Source: Candidatus Dadabacteria bacterium RIFCSPHIGHO2_12_FULL_53_21 (GTDB lineage: Bacteria; Desulfobacterota_D; UBA1144; Nemesobacterales; UBA2774). Taken from it: DNA of 7,944 nucleotides. The position numbers and the translations under genes were made by a program. Where the stretch lies: contig MFCJ01000014.1 in NCBI GenBank assembly GCA_001775255.1, positions 2,780 through 10,723 of the forward strand, written 5' to 3'. A model generated the notes under the pieces. It was not told the origin of the DNA, ran no database searches, and saw only the letters and a program-made list of their open reading frames with translations. Every line of letters starts with the position of its first letter. Positions within the stretch are counted from its first letter, which is position 1. Shown here piece by piece: positions 1-6,473 of the stretch.

Positions 1-96
1 GACAAGATAAGCGATGAAGACAGGAAGAAGTTCGAAGAACTCGAAAAGTCACACCCCTATAACCCGAGAGCGAAATTAAGCAGGCATATGAGATGA
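1..96 (+). CDS. C-terminal end of an unidentified protein (5' end outside window)
   Basis: Frame 1 is open from the first base to a TGA at 94-96 and gives 31 residues beginning DKISDEDRKKFEELEKS and ending SRHMR. The other two forward frames hit stops within the first 15 bases. The codons (ATA, AGG, AAG, GAA) match the habit of the neighbouring genes, and the charged, helix-prone composition looks like a genuine protein tail. Too little is present to name a family. The next gene on this strand starts about 100 bases on, after its own possible promoter, so an operon link cannot be judged. Confidence 0.45.
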   Translation, partial: DKISDEDRKKFEELEKSHPYNPRAKLSRHMR

Positions 97-124
97 TTAA
101 TATTAACCGTAAACCGGCAAACGG

Positions 125-141
125 GTCCCGTTGACCGGGAC
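125..141. repeat. Small inverted repeat upstream of the DUF1844 gene
   Basis: GTCCCG (125-130) and CGGGAC (136-141) are perfect 6-base inverted arms around the 5-base loop TTGAC. No T run follows on the + strand, so this is not a convincing intrinsic terminator for the partial upstream gene. It lies just ahead of the TATAAT at 149-154, so it could equally be a protein-binding site. Short GC-rich inverted repeats arise easily by chance in DNA of this composition. Confidence 0.25.
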
Positions 142-154
142 GGGCGTGTATAAT
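131..154 (+). promoter_or_regulatory. Possible promoter of the DUF1844 gene
   Basis: A perfect -10 hexamer TATAAT lies at 149-154, 46 bases before the chosen ATG at 201. The nearest -35-like hexamer is TTGACC at 131-136, but the spacer is only 12 bases, well short of the usual 16-18. Either this -10 works with a poor -35 (with an activator), or the match is accidental. Confidence 0.3.
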
Positions 155-200
155 GAATGCCGGGGCGGCGGGAAGCGGTAAAGCCCCAGGAGGAATTAAC

Positions 201-491
201 ATGAGCGATGAAAAAAAACGAAAGCCCGGAGCCTTTGGTGAGCTCACGATGGATTTCTCGGCGTTTATACTTTCGTTAAACGCGTCTTCCCTTATCCACA
301 TGGGGGAGATTCCCGACCCCGAATCGAGGTCGAGGAGCGTCAACATCCCGGCAGCCAAGCACACGATCGAGATACTGGAGATAATAAAGGACAAAACCAC
401 CGGGAACCTCGATACTGACGAGGACAAGCTTCTCGACGACATACTCTACACGCTGAGACTTAAGTTCCTACAGCACTCGAAATCGGAATAG
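201..491 (+). CDS. DUF1844 family small protein
   Basis: This is a 96-residue soluble protein with no signal peptide or membrane segment. After a basic, disordered start (MSDEKKRKPG) comes the conserved core typical of DUF1844: FSAFILSLNASSLIHMGEIP (about residues 20-39), then a linker with PAAKHTIEILEIIKDKT and a closing helix with LDDILYTLRLKFL. The family's function is not known. The start at 201 is chosen over the in-frame ATG at 153 because a perfect AGGAGG (188-193) sits seven bases before it, and residues upstream of it (MNAGAAGSGKAPGGIN) look like translated leader. It converges with the PHP phosphatase gene, leaving 44 bases between the two stops in which I see no clear terminator. 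Family assignment is from recognition of the core motif. Confidence 0.85.
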   Translation: MSDEKKRKPGAFGELTMDFSAFILSLNASSLIHMGEIPDPESRSRSVNIPAAKHTIEILEIIKDKTTGNLDTDEDKLLDDILYTLRLKFLQHSKSE

Positions 492-535
492 CATTTTAAA
501 ACGGAGTGGTAAGTAATATCAAGCGGCCGGCCCCG

Positions 536-1261
536 TCATCCCATCGCGCGGGATTTGCCGTTAATTATCTGATAGGTATTGGATACGAGATTGTCCACAG
601 CCTCCTTTCCTATCTTCTTCTCTATGACGGCGAGGCCGTTCGACACGACAGGGGTCCTGTGCTTTTTCGAATGCGCGTCCGACGAGATGAAATGAAGCAC
701 GCCCAGCTTCGCGAACTCTATCGCGCAGCCCTTCGCCGCGTCCCCGAACCCTCCTGACAGGCTCGACGCCGTAACCTGCACGAGCGCTCCCATGCCCACG
801 AGCTCCATAATCCTCTTGGGCGAGTTCTGAAACTCGCGGTTACGCTCCGGGTGCGCGAGCACTACTGTCTTCCCTATGGTCTCCAGACCGAATATGACCT
901 CCTCGATGCCGAGCGGAAGGCTGTAAAACGGTATCTCGATGAGTATGAAATCGCTGTCGGCGAGAGTGAGCACGTCTCCGTTCGATACTACCCTGGGGAG
1001 GTCGGGGATTATTCCTATCTCCATTCCGGGATAAACCTCGAAATCGAGCCCCTCTTTTTTTATCCTGCCGTTGAATTCCTCTACGAGGCCCCTCACTGTA
1101 TCGGGGGTCGGCTGCCAGTTCGTGCCCTGTATCCAGTGGGGCGTCATGACGGCTCCCCTGATCCCGTCCCCGCACGCGATCTTTACCATCTCGATGCTCT
1201 CTTCCCAGCTTTTGGGGCCGTCGTCTATATTCGGCAGAAAGTGGCAGTGTATGTCGATCAT
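536..1261 (-). CDS. PHP-domain phosphatase, CpsB/CapC/YwqE (tyrosine-protein phosphatase) type
   Basis: This is a 241-residue metal-dependent phosphohydrolase of the PHP superfamily. It resembles the manganese-dependent tyrosine phosphatases (CpsB, YwqE) that dephosphorylate bacterial tyrosine kinases of polysaccharide export. Metal-ligand motifs appear in the expected order: HCH (His5, His7), TPH (His42), GMEI (Glu81), AHPER (His137) and SSDAH (Asp195, His197). The opening IDIHCHFLPNIDDGPKSWEES is characteristic of this subfamily, and the length is normal. The frame stays open far upstream into hldE antisense, but homology begins at ATG 1261, so I start there. No clear Shine-Dalgarno precedes it, and a promoter -10 lies only eight bases away, so the message may be almost leaderless. 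No tyrosine kinase (Wzc/CpsD) is in view and the gene is divergent from hldE. Its target may therefore be a sugar phosphate or another substrate, which the sequence cannot decide. Confidence 0.85.
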   Translation of the reverse strand: MIDIHCHFLPNIDDGPKSWEESIEMVKIACGDGIRGAVMTPHWIQGTNWQPTPDTVRGLVEEFNGRIKKEGLDFEVYPGMEIGIIPDLPRVVSNGDVLTLADSDFILIEIPFYSLPLGIEEVIFGLETIGKTVVLAHPERNREFQNSPKRIMELVGMGALVQVTASSLSGGFGDAAKGCAIEFAKLGVLHFISSDAHSKKHRTPVVSNGLAVIEKKIGKEAVDNLVSNTYQIINGKSRAMG

Positions 1262-1269
1262 CTCGTACA

Positions 1270-1297
1270 AGTATATACAACGAAAACGAGCCGTAAA
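1270..1297 (-). promoter_or_regulatory. Possible promoter of the PHP phosphatase gene
   Basis: Read on the minus strand, TTTACG (1297-1292) and TATACT (1275-1270) are separated by 16 bases. The predicted transcription start falls at or within a base or two of the ATG at 1261, so the transcript would be leaderless or nearly so, which fits the absence of a Shine-Dalgarno sequence. The -35 box overlaps one half of the palindrome at 1294-1305. Confidence 0.4.
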
Positions 1298-1305
1298 CCG
1301 GTTTA
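1294..1305. promoter_or_regulatory. Perfect 12-bp palindrome between divergent promoters (candidate operator)
   Basis: TAAACCGGTTTA is its own reverse complement. It overlaps the -35 of the minus-strand promoter and ends one base before the -35 (1307-1312) of the hldE promoter, so a dimeric regulator bound here would touch both. A perfect 12-mer palindrome has roughly a 3 % chance in a gap this size. No regulator gene that could bind it is in view. Confidence 0.4.
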
Positions 1306-1306
1306 A

Positions 1307-1335
1307 TTTACAGCAATTTGGAACTCTATTATAAT
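1307..1335 (+). promoter_or_regulatory. Strong sigma70-type promoter of hldE
   Basis: TTTACA (1307-1312, five of six to consensus) and TATAAT (1330-1335, perfect) are separated by exactly 17 bases. Transcription would start near 1342, giving a leader of about 40 bases before the hldE ATG at 1383. This is the best promoter match in the window. Confidence 0.75.
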
Positions 1336-1382
1336 AGGAGTGATTTCGGGTAAATAAATGTAACCACGGGAAAAAGATAAAT

Positions 1383-2846
1383 ATGCGCATCGCGGAGATT
1401 ATGAAGCGTTTCGGCAGGCAGAGGATTCTCGTCGTCGGGGACATCATGCTCGACCGGTACGTGAGGGGGACGGTCGAGAGGATCTCCCCCGAAGCGCCCG
1501 TACCCGTGCTCAAGGTGACCGAGGAAGCCTGCGCGCCGGGCGGGGCGGGCAACGTCGCGCTAAACCTGAGGACGATGGGCGCACAGGTCGAGCTCGCCGG
1601 CATTCTGGGGACAGACCGTGAGGGCGACGAGATCGTCCGCTTCCTGAAAGTGAGCGGCATAGGGTCAGGGGGCATCGTACGCGACTCAGGCAAACCCACT
1701 ACCTCCAAGACGAGGCTCATCGCCGGGAACCAGCAGATAGCGCGCATGGATATGGAAGTCGATACACTGACACACGAGAACGTCGAGAAGGCGCTCTTGA
1801 AATCCATAGAACGCGCCGTGAAGGAGTTCAAGCCCAAAGGGATAATAATCTCCGACTACTCGAAGGGCGTCGTGACCGACAATCTCGTCTCCCGTGTGAT
1901 AAAGCTCGCGAAAGGGTCCGGCATATTCGTCACGGTCGACCCGAAGGGGGAGAATTACGGAAGGTACAGGGGCGCAAGCGCCATCACGCCCAACCTGAGA
2001 GAAGCCGAGCTCGCCTCGGGGCTCAAAATAACGGACGACAAAACGCTCAAGAGCGCGGCTGAAATAATTATGGGACAGACTGAATCGGACTTCGTACTCA
2101 TTACGCGGGGGTCAGGCGGCATAAGCTATTTCTCAAAGCACGGGGAGTCGGGAACGGTGCCTTCTCACCCGGTCGAGGTGTTCGACGTCACGGGCGCGGG
2201 GGATACGGCCGCGAGCGTATTCACACTCTCCTTCCTCGCGTCCTACCTGCTCGAGGAATCCGCAAAGATCGCGAACGCGGCGGCGGGCATCGTGGTGAGC
2301 AGGATAGGGACTGCGAGTGTCACGCAGGCCGATCTGAGGGCATACTTCGCGCGGGTAGAGGAAGGGGAAAAGGGCAAGATACAGGCGCGCGGCGCTTTGG
2401 CGAAAACCCTCGCGGGCCTGAGGGCGAAGGGGAGGAAGGTCGTATTCACCAACGGCTGCTTCGACCTCTTCCACACGGGGCATCTGAAGCTCCTCCGGGA
2501 GGCGAGGAAGCTCGGGGACGCGCTCGTCGTTGCAATAAACAGCGACAAATCGGTAAGGAAACTGAAAGGGCACGGCAGGCCTTACATTACCGGGGCCGAC
2601 CGCGCTGTACTGCTCGCCGCTCTCGACTGTGTCGATTACCTGTGTGTATTCGAAGAGGACACGCCGCTCGATCTGATAAAGGAGTTGAAACCGGACGTTT
2701 TGGTGAAGGGCGGGGACTACATGCGAGAAGAGGTTGTAGGCGGGGACTTCGTCGAGGGCCTGGGGGGGCGCGTCGTGATAATCCCCCTCGTCAAGGGCAT
2801 GTCCACGTCGTCGCTCGCGGAGAAGATAAAGAACGGTAAGAAGTAG
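1383..2846 (+). CDS. hldE: Bifunctional heptose 7-phosphate kinase / heptose 1-phosphate adenylyltransferase
   Basis: This is a 487-residue cytoplasmic enzyme (the family is usually about 475-480) that makes ADP-heptose for lipopolysaccharide inner core. The N-terminal ribokinase-fold half (about 10-320) phosphorylates D-glycero-beta-D-manno-heptose 7-phosphate at C1. It shows the GDIMLDRY opening (19-26), GGAGNVA (53-59) and the anion-hole/catalytic DVTGAGDT (268-275, Asp274 as base). The C-terminal nucleotidyltransferase half (about 345-485) adenylylates heptose 1-phosphate. It carries NGCFDLFHTGH (357-367, the HxGH signature) and KGGDY (442-446), then a STSSL segment near the end. Both halves look intact. 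The ATG at 1383 matches the family start, though the Shine-Dalgarno is weak (AT-rich, GGGA about 12 bases upstream). The intermediate phosphatase (GmhB), isomerase (GmhA) and epimerase (HldD) are not in the window. The gene appears to be transcribed alone from the strong promoter just upstream, and it converges on the TPR gene. Confidence 0.97.
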   Translation: MRIAEIMKRFGRQRILVVGDIMLDRYVRGTVERISPEAPVPVLKVTEEACAPGGAGNVALNLRTMGAQVELAGILGTDREGDEIVRFLKVSGIGSGGIVRDSGKPTTSKTRLIAGNQQIARMDMEVDTLTHENVEKALLKSIERAVKEFKPKGIIISDYSKGVVTDNLVSRVIKLAKGSGIFVTVDPKGENYGRYRGASAITPNLREAELASGLKITDDKTLKSAAEIIMGQTESDFVLITRGSGGISYFSKHGESGTVPSHPVEVFDVTGAGDTAASVFTLSFLASYLLEESAKIANAAAGIVVSRIGTASVTQADLRAYFARVEEGEKGKIQARGALAKTLAGLRAKGRKVVFTNGCFDLFHTGHLKLLREARKLGDALVVAINSDKSVRKLKGHGRPYITGADRAVLLAALDCVDYLCVFEEDTPLDLIKELKPDVLVKGGDYMREEVVGGDFVEGLGGRVVIIPLVKGMSTSSLAEKIKNGKK

Positions 2847-2881
2847 AACTATCAAATAGCCGGCGATTCGTCCATGATGAT

Positions 2882-2909
2882 AAAACGGCGGCGGCAACGA
2901 GCCCGCCGT
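2882..2909 (-). terminator. Intrinsic terminator of the minus-strand operon
   Basis: On the minus strand, ACGGCGG (2909-2903) and CCGCCGT (2891-2885) form a 7-bp GC-rich stem followed directly by TTTT (2885-2882, the last stem base included). It lies eight bases past the TPR gene's TGA. On the + strand no T run follows, so it is not a canonical terminator for hldE, although the hairpin could still slow polymerase arriving from that side. Confidence 0.6.
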
Positions 2910-2916
2910 GTCCCGT

Positions 2917-3684
2917 TCAATTACAAACTGTATGTATATATTTGTTGGAATTAACCCCGGATTCGGAGTTGGGTGAAATGTCCAGCACCTTCCTGAAGGC
3001 TTCGCAGGCGTTCACGCTGTCGTTTAGCTTCAGATAGGCGAGGCCGAGGTTATAGTAAGCCTCGTCATAGGTGGGATAACCGTCAACGGCCTGCCTGAAT
3101 TCCGTCACAGCCTCGCCGTACCTGCCCGTCGACATATAGAGCTTGCCCATTTCGTTGTGTGCATAGACGAATGAGGGGTTCAGCTTGAGCGCCTGTTCGT
3201 AATTCTCCCTCGCCTTGGCCATATCCCCCTTGTTGTAATAAGCGATGCCGATGTTCGTGTATGCGTTAGCCCTCGCCTTGTAAGTGGGGTCGGCCGTAAC
3301 GAGACCGCATTCGGAAATTACCTGGTCGAAACTCTTTTGTATGAGATATAAGCCGCAGAGATTAAAATGGGCCGGGGTGTAGCCGGGATTGAGACTGACC
3401 GCCTTTTTGTAGTTCTGCTCGGCCGTAGGATACTCTTTCAGCCCCATGTATATCGCGCCCTTTATGACGTAAACTTCCGGGTCTTTGTCGTTTATCTGTT
3501 CGGCCGCTTCGATCTCCTTGAGCGCCTGGGGGAAATTGCCCCTCCAGGAAGAAGCGACCGCGAGCGCCTTCTGGTTCTCGAACGTCTTCGTCTGGTCGGC
3601 TTCAACGTCCGCTTTCTTGCCCCCGCCCCCGCAGGACACGAGCATTACGATAACGATGAAAGCCGCCTGCAGGGCGTAATTCAT
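2917..3684 (-). CDS. Six-TPR lipoprotein (PilF/PilW-like architecture)
   Basis: This is a 255-residue protein with a hydrophobic N-terminus ending in the lipobox LVSC (Cys18), then a Gly/Lys linker (GGGGKK). The residue after Cys is Gly, which favours the outer membrane. About six tandem tetratricopeptide repeats fill residues 36-241, with typical patterns such as AYTNIGIAYYNKGDMAKA, YAHNEMGKLYMSTGRYGEA and AYYNLGLAYLKLND. A six-TPR lipoprotein of this length resembles the type IV pilus secretin pilotin PilF/PilW/Tgl, but TPRs are promiscuous and no pilus gene is near. The chosen ATG lies one base after the kinase stop, implying translational coupling. An alternative in-frame ATG at 3735 has AGGAGG four bases upstream and would add 17 residues with two Arg. 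I prefer 3684 because the alternative overlaps the kinase coding end by 50 bases, but the start is not settled. It is the last gene of the operon. Confidence 0.8.
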   Translation of the reverse strand: MNYALQAAFIVIVMLVSCGGGGKKADVEADQTKTFENQKALAVASSWRGNFPQALKEIEAAEQINDKDPEVYVIKGAIYMGLKEYPTAEQNYKKAVSLNPGYTPAHFNLCGLYLIQKSFDQVISECGLVTADPTYKARANAYTNIGIAYYNKGDMAKARENYEQALKLNPSFVYAHNEMGKLYMSTGRYGEAVTEFRQAVDGYPTYDEAYYNLGLAYLKLNDSVNACEAFRKVLDISPNSESGVNSNKYIHTVCN

Positions 3685-3685
3685 T

Positions 3686-4588
3686 TCAATCGAGCCTCGA
3701 GAGCTGAATGAAAGCACTGAACCTCTTATCGACATCGGACCTCCTCAACTGCGCTAACCTCTTCACGCTGAAATTCTCGACCGTAAACGAAGCGATAACG
3801 CTCCCGAACACGACCGCCGTCTTATACCCCACGTGTTCGGCGATGTCCTGTCCGGCTATGAAACCCATGAATCCCCCGGCGAACGAATCCCCCGCCCCCG
3901 TCGGGTCGATTACCTCCTCGAGCGGGTAGCTGGGAGCCCAGAATATGCCCTCCTTGGAAAACATCAGCGCTCCGTACTCGCCCCTCTTCACGATGAGCAC
4001 CTTGGGGCCGAGCTCGAGCACCGTCCTCGCCGCATGGGTGATCCTGGGCTCTTTCGCGAGTATCCTGGTCTCGGAATCGTTCAGCATCAGAATGTCCACG
4101 CGCTTTATGACTTCCTTCAAGGCTTCTGGCTTGTTCTCTATCCAGTAGTTCATTGTGTCGCAGGCGACGACCTTCGGGTTCTTCACCTGATTGAGGACGC
4201 TCAGCTGAAGCTCGGGGTCGATGTTCGCAAGGAACACGTATTCTATGTTCCTGTACTCCTCCGGCAGGACCGGCTTGAAGTTCTCGAACACGTTCAGGTG
4301 CGTGCCCAGGGTCTCCGGGTCCCCCAGGTCGTATCCGTACTTCCCTTCCCATCTGAACGTTTCGCCGTGTTCCCTCTTCACCCCGTTGAGCGCAATCCCT
4401 TTAGACCTGAAAAGATCGAGGTGCTCCTCCGGGAAATCCCTGCCGACGACCGCCACGGCGCATACGTCCGTAAACATGCTCGCGGCGAGGGAGAAATACG
4501 ACGCCGACCCCCCTAGTACGTTCACCTCTTTACCGAAAGGGGTCTCTATACTATCGAGAGCGATTGATCCGACTACAAGAAGCTTCAT
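3686..4588 (-). CDS. PfkB/ribokinase-family kinase paired with mtnP
   Basis: This is a 300-residue cytoplasmic kinase of the PfkB family. It has an N-terminal VGSIALDSIETP strand, a GGSASYFSLAA substrate-lid segment (26-36), LNDSE (169-173) and the C-terminal signature DPTGAGDSFAGGF (228-240), with Asp234 as catalytic base. Length is normal. The Asn usual in the first PfkB signature (as in GGAGN of HldE) is replaced here (GGSAS), so substrate specificity cannot be read by analogy with ribokinase. The start overlaps the mtnP stop in an ATGA, which predicts translational coupling. Because MtnP already yields methylthioribose 1-phosphate, an MtnK-like step is not needed. A nucleoside (adenosine) kinase or a pentose 1-phosphate kinase, as in the archaeal pentose bisphosphate pathway, are the alternatives I would test. 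The family is certain; the substrate is unknown. Confidence 0.9.
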   Translation of the reverse strand: MKLLVVGSIALDSIETPFGKEVNVLGGSASYFSLAASMFTDVCAVAVVGRDFPEEHLDLFRSKGIALNGVKREHGETFRWEGKYGYDLGDPETLGTHLNVFENFKPVLPEEYRNIEYVFLANIDPELQLSVLNQVKNPKVVACDTMNYWIENKPEALKEVIKRVDILMLNDSETRILAKEPRITHAARTVLELGPKVLIVKRGEYGALMFSKEGIFWAPSYPLEEVIDPTGAGDSFAGGFMGFIAGQDIAEHVGYKTAVVFGSVIASFTVENFSVKRLAQLRRSDVDKRFSAFIQLSRLD

Positions 4589-5442
4589 TGAACGTACCTC
4601 TTTATGAGTATTCCGAGTCTCTCTTTGACCTCGGGCGAGATGGAGTCACGGGAAGTGATGATAGCGTTCTCTAACGACCTCCGACAGGCGCAGTCCCTCG
4701 CCTCGCTGATCCCGGGCAGAGCCTTTGTGATTACCTTTCTGGCAAGAGCGACGTTGCTCATGAGCGTCTCTATTATGTCATCCACAGTGACATTGCCGTG
4801 ATGCTCGTGCCAGCAGTCATAGTCCGTCGATAATGCAAGTGTAGAATAGCAAATCTCCGCTTCGCGCGCAAGCTTCGCTTCGGGCATATTAGTCATCCCT
4901 ATCACGTCGACGCCCCACTTCCTGTATATATTGCTCTCGGCGCGGGACGAGAACTGGGGCCCCTCCATGCATATGTAGGTCGCGTCTTTGTGCACCGTGG
5001 CCCCGGCGGAAAGCGCGGCTTCGTAGAGCGCCCGGGAGAGGGACGGGCACACCGGGTCCGCCATGGACACGTGGGCCGCTATACCGTCACCGAAGAAGGT
5101 GGACGCCCTCGACTTCGTGTGGTCGTAGAACTGGGAGGGTATGACTATGTGTCCGGGCGCTATTTCCTCCCTCATGCTCCCGACCGCGCTCACCGATATT
5201 ATCCACTCGGCCCCGAGCATCTTCATCGCGAATATGTTCGCGCGGTAGTTTATCTCGGAGGGCATCAGCTTGTGTCCCTTCCCGTGCCTGGGCAGGAACA
5301 CGAGCCTGGTATCGCCGAGCTCCCCCACCGCGGGGTCGTCGGAAGGTTTGCCCCACGGCGTATCCACGCTGACGGTCTCGACCCCGGTGATCCCCTCGAG
5401 CGCGTATAGCCCGCTCCCTCCTATAATTCCCACTGTTTTCAT
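4585..5442 (-). CDS. mtnP: S-methyl-5'-thioadenosine phosphorylase
   Basis: This 285-residue member of the purine nucleoside phosphorylase superfamily (MTAP subgroup) cleaves methylthioadenosine with phosphate to adenine and 5-methylthioribose 1-phosphate. It thereby clears the by-product of polyamine synthesis and other SAM reactions. Visible motifs are GGSGLY (8-13, phosphate-binding Ser10), PRHGKGH (51-57), YICMEGPQFSSRAE (156-169), GMTNMPEA (182-189) and STDYDCW (205-211). The paired Asp207/Asp209 is what MTAP-type enzymes use for 6-aminopurines, against the Asn of guanosine/inosine enzymes. The length is typical. ATG 5442 has GAGG five bases upstream. It follows the cyclodeaminase homologue after 47 bases and overlaps the kinase by 4 bases. 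It could also accept 5'-deoxyadenosine or adenosine; the sequence does not exclude this. No mtnA or later methionine-salvage gene is present here. Confidence 0.95.
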   Translation of the reverse strand: MKTVGIIGGSGLYALEGITGVETVSVDTPWGKPSDDPAVGELGDTRLVFLPRHGKGHKLMPSEINYRANIFAMKMLGAEWIISVSAVGSMREEIAPGHIVIPSQFYDHTKSRASTFFGDGIAAHVSMADPVCPSLSRALYEAALSAGATVHKDATYICMEGPQFSSRAESNIYRKWGVDVIGMTNMPEAKLAREAEICYSTLALSTDYDCWHEHHGNVTVDDIIETLMSNVALARKVITKALPGISEARDCACRRSLENAIITSRDSISPEVKERLGILIKRYVQ

Positions 5443-5489
5443 GTTCGCCTCTGTATCCGATTAATTATGAATCCGCACTCGCGGTCCGC

Positions 5490-6452
5490 TCAATTGGACG
5501 GCATGCCGAGCTTCGTGCCCATGCCCGCCCCTTTCGCGACCTTATACACGTGCGCCGCGACGGCGATGTCCTCTACGGCTATGCCGAGCGATTTGAATAG
5601 CGTGATGTCATCGTCTTTCGTCCTGCCCTTCGCCTTCCCCGCGACCACGTCCCCGAGCTCCGCGATGCGGGACCACCTGAGGGTCCCCTTTTCGATTAAA
5701 GGCAGGAACTCGCCGGCTTCGATCTTCGTCTGCTCGAGCGACTCCACGACGATAACGTCAGACGCCTTTACGGCCCTCTCGTCGAGCTCCCTCTTGAAGA
5801 GGAAATTTCCGCCTATCGCGTTTATATGCGTGCCTTTCGCGAGCCACTCCCCCTTGAACACAGGTTCGAACGACGAAGTCGAGGTGATAACGCAGTCAGC
5901 GTCCCTCGCCGCTTCTTCGGCCGATGCGACCGGGGTTACCGTAATCCGGAGCTGCTTCTCCATCTCCCTCGCGAATGCTTCCCTCCCGGCCGCGTTCCGG
6001 CTGTAGACGCTTATCTTCTTCACGTGCCTTACGGCAGCCGCCGCGAGGAGCTGCCCCCTCGCCTGCCATCCCGCCCCGTATATGCCGACGCGGCTCATGT
6101 CCTCCCTGGCCATGTACTTAGTCGCCACGCCGGACACGGCCCCCGTCCTCATCATGCCCATGTAGTCCCCGTCCATTATTGACAGCAGCTCCCCCGTCTC
6201 GATATCGTGGAGGAACACCCTGAACTTTATGCCGGCTTTGGACGATGTATAAGCCTTATATCCCATTACACCCAGATGGGGGAGCGCCCCCGCAAGGTAA
6301 TGGAGCATGCTCACATCCGTCCTTACCCTCTGCCGGGGCTGGTTTATGATGTTACCGAGCCCCTGCTGCCTGAACGTTTCCTCGAGCACCTTTATCGCGT
6401 CCGACATGGTGAGGATCTGTTTGACGTCGTCCTCGCCCAGGAATAAAACCAT
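5490..6452 (-). CDS. Ornithine cyclodeaminase / alanine dehydrogenase / mu-crystallin family oxidoreductase
   Basis: This is a 320-residue cytoplasmic NAD(P)-dependent enzyme. Residues 1-115 hold the substrate half, with GYKAY (64-68, conserved Lys66) and MRTGAVSGVATKYM (101-114). A Rossmann domain follows with GIYGAGWQARGQ (123-134), then INAIGGNF (210-217) and DDITLFKSLGIAVED (281-295), both standard in the family. Members make proline from ornithine, alanine from pyruvate, reduce cyclic ketimines, or build siderophore precursors (SbnB), and the substrate cannot be told by eye. ATG 6452 is chosen over upstream in-frame starts because GGAGGG (6462-6457) precedes it at good distance and the family begins with a short segment like VLFLGEDDV. 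It is the first gene of the operon with mtnP. The shared context could mean polyamine/arginine-linked metabolism, since spermidine synthesis releases methylthioadenosine, but that is inference. Confidence 0.88.
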   Translation of the reverse strand: MVLFLGEDDVKQILTMSDAIKVLEETFRQQGLGNIINQPRQRVRTDVSMLHYLAGALPHLGVMGYKAYTSSKAGIKFRVFLHDIETGELLSIMDGDYMGMMRTGAVSGVATKYMAREDMSRVGIYGAGWQARGQLLAAAAVRHVKKISVYSRNAAGREAFAREMEKQLRITVTPVASAEEAARDADCVITSTSSFEPVFKGEWLAKGTHINAIGGNFLFKRELDERAVKASDVIVVESLEQTKIEAGEFLPLIEKGTLRWSRIAELGDVVAGKAKGRTKDDDITLFKSLGIAVEDIAVAAHVYKVAKGAGMGTKLGMPSN

Positions 6453-6473
6453 CTTGCCCTCCGTTACCGAGCC

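Noticed and set aside
492..535. GGCCGGCC palindrome between the convergent DUF1844 and phosphatase genes as a terminator
   Set aside because: It is a short palindrome with no loop and no adjacent T run on either strand, so it is not a usable intrinsic terminator.
1262..1837. A 192-codon in-frame upstream extension of the PHP phosphatase, antisense to hldE
   Set aside because: It has no homology-like motifs and lies opposite a fully conserved hldE. The family start is at 1261. Long antisense frames are common opposite GC-rich genes.
2133..2897. A 254-codon antisense frame opposite the 3' half of hldE, and similar long frames opposite the kinase, MtnP and cyclodeaminase genes
   Set aside because: Their translations are low-complexity and rich in Arg/Pro/Gly/His. 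They match the codon shadow of the real genes and show no ribosome sites or recognisable domains.
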